This document shows positions 39,164 through 40,246 of a stretch of 40,246 bases of DNA, piece by piece. Positions within the stretch are counted from its first letter, which is position 1. Every line of letters starts with the position of its first letter. The notes below the pieces were generated by a model. That model saw only the letters and a list, made by a program, of their open reading frames with translations, was not told the DNA's origin and ran no database searches. The position numbers and the translations under genes were made by a program. The DNA comes from Nanobdellota archaeon (GTDB lineage Archaea > Nanobdellota > Nanobdellia > Parvarchaeales > Parvarchaeaceae), in contig JAJZMG010000018.1 of NCBI GenBank assembly GCA_021798355.1, positions 1 to 40,246 of the forward strand. The letters run 5' to 3'.

Positions 39164-40246
39164 ATTATTAAGTATACAAGGCACCATGGGAAAATTTAAC
39201 GGTTCCACCGAGAATTCCCCTTTCATAAGATGAGTGGTGAAAGGTGGTAAAGGTATAAAACCTAAGTAAGAGTAAATAAAATATGCGTAATTACAAGTTC
39301 AGATTATATCCGAATAAAGTCGTAGAAACGGAGCTTAACAGGCAATTAGATCTATGCAGATGGACTTATAACAGGCTTTTAGAAGAATTAAACAAGGCAA
39401 AAGAAGAAGGAAGAAAGCTCAAAAGATATGACACGCAACAATTCCTTGTAAAGCTTAAGGAAGAAGATAAATCAGAGTTAAAAAACGTCTACTCAAAGAC
39501 ATTGCAAATGGTAAATCAGCAGTTATGGAACAATATCCACACGTTAGCAGGAAGGAAGAAAAAAGGCTATAAGATAGGAAAATTAAGGTTCAAAGGCTAT
39601 GACTTGTTCAAATCAATATTCTACAATCAAAGCGGATTCATTATAGGAAACAGGAAAATAATCCTTTCAAAAGTTGGAAAAGTAAAAGCAGAGTTTCACA
39701 GGGAAATAAAAGGCAACATCAAAGGTATAATAATCAGCAAAAGAGCAGATAAATGGTATGCCTGCATTCAAGTAGAGAATCCTAAACAAGAAAGGGCTCA
39801 ATCAAAAGTCAATCCAGATACCTTACATAAAGCAGTAGGCATAGACAGAGGAATAAAGCATTTTCTTGCAGACAGCAACTCCAAAGTTGTGGAAAAACCT
39901 AGATTCCTGCAGAAGACTGCGGATAAAATAGCAGCTATTCAAAGGCAATTGGCAAAGAAAAAGAAAGGTTCTAACAGAAGAACCAAGGTAAAATTACGAT
40001 TAAGTAAATCTTATGAGCATCTGCAAAACCAGAGAAAGGATTTTACCCATAAATTATCTACGGAACACGTGAAGAACTACGGAATAATCGTAGTTGAAAA
40101 GTTAAACATTCAGGGAATTGCAAAGAATCACAGATTAGCAAAAAGCATATACAATGCCTGCTGGCTGCAGTTCATATTCTTTTTATCCTACAAGGCTGAA
40201 AGTGCTGGCAGGATATTGATAAAAGTAGACCCGAAGAACACTACGC
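39164..40246 (+). mobile_element. IS605/IS1341-type element, left part, running off the window
   Basis: From roughly 39164 to the window end, a region with a TnpB gene as its only gene. The left boundary is estimated: the sequence between the glycosyltransferase start and tnpB contains short palindromic-looking parts (near 39225-39250) but no clear end could be fixed. No TnpA transposase is present upstream, so this is either a stand-alone TnpB unit or one with TnpA to the right. TATA box GGTATAAA at 39253-39260. Confidence 0.6.
39284..40246 (+). CDS. tnpB: TnpB (IS605 OrfB) RNA-guided nuclease, C-terminus missing
   Basis: The frame stays open for 321 codons to the window edge. The N-terminus (YKFRLYPN, then WTYNRLL) is typical of OrfB/TnpB. 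RuvC-I is GIDRGIKHFLA with D188, and RuvC-II is IIVVEKLNI with E272. The frame ends just after VDPKNTT, exactly where the zinc-finger C-x-x-C-G and the last RuvC aspartate should follow, so intactness cannot be judged. TnpB cuts DNA guided by an RNA transcribed from the element's 3' end, which lies outside this window. A TATA box is 24-31 nt before the ATG. Confidence 0.92.

Overview
This window looks like an archaeal chromosome. It encodes eS6, aIF2-gamma, Alba, a SlyD-like FKBP, FtsZ, a Sec61-gamma/SecE-type protein and a diphthamide-synthase homologue. Many genes have a TATA-like box 24-30 nt before the start codon and little or no room for a ribosome binding site, which is the archaeal leaderless layout. 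The DNA is A+T rich (about two thirds by eye). Blue copper proteins, a P3A-type proton ATPase without a regulatory tail, DoxX-like proteins and GH15 glucoamylase/trehalase-type enzymes recall archaea of acidic habitats. My best inference is an acidophilic small-genome archaeon of the ARMAN/Parvarchaeota type, but no rRNA is present to prove it.

Layout. 1-1173 (minus): truncated sugar-nucleotide epimerase and a shortened Dph2-like protein. 1201-5759 (plus): information-processing block, eS6 / aIF2-gamma / PIN nuclease, Alba / FKBP, FtsZ / SecE. 5869-12112: hypothetical protein, P3A ATPase, a CTP-dependent polyprenol/dolichol-kinase-like membrane enzyme, a multi-TM protein, CTP synthase, and a 22-residue peptide with six alternating cysteines. 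12194-16662: unknown helical protein, SWIM zinc-finger protein, zinc alcohol dehydrogenase, GH15 enzyme, unknown protein. 16705-21343: membrane and redox block with two tandem cupredoxins, a double DoxX-like protein, two small membrane proteins and an MscS channel. 21444-27004: kinase-like protein lacking catalytic residues, GNAT, UspA, second GH15-like enzyme, MFS transporter, transglutaminase-like protein.

27106-31741 is the most unusual block: a stomatin-like protein, then a tightly packed KaiC-like ATPase / V4R-domain protein / PaaK-like adenylate-forming enzyme, facing a second LuxE/PaaK-like adenylating enzyme 1 nt away. 31820-36310: small membrane protein, second MFS transporter, ABC-2 exporter (ATPase and permease) and two overlapping paralogous four-helix membrane proteins with a conserved H-x6-W-x-G motif. 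36365-39131: compact lipopolysaccharide/RIO-type kinase, one-TM protein, histidine phosphatase and a membrane GT2 glycosyltransferase. The right edge cuts a TnpB (IS605 OrfB) gene.

The recurring theme is paralogous pairs within 25 kb: two cupredoxins, two DoxX halves, two four-helix proteins, two GH15-like enzymes, two adenylating enzymes, two kinase-fold proteins and two MFS transporters. No tRNA, rRNA or CRISPR array was seen. All functions are read from motifs by eye; no database search was possible.
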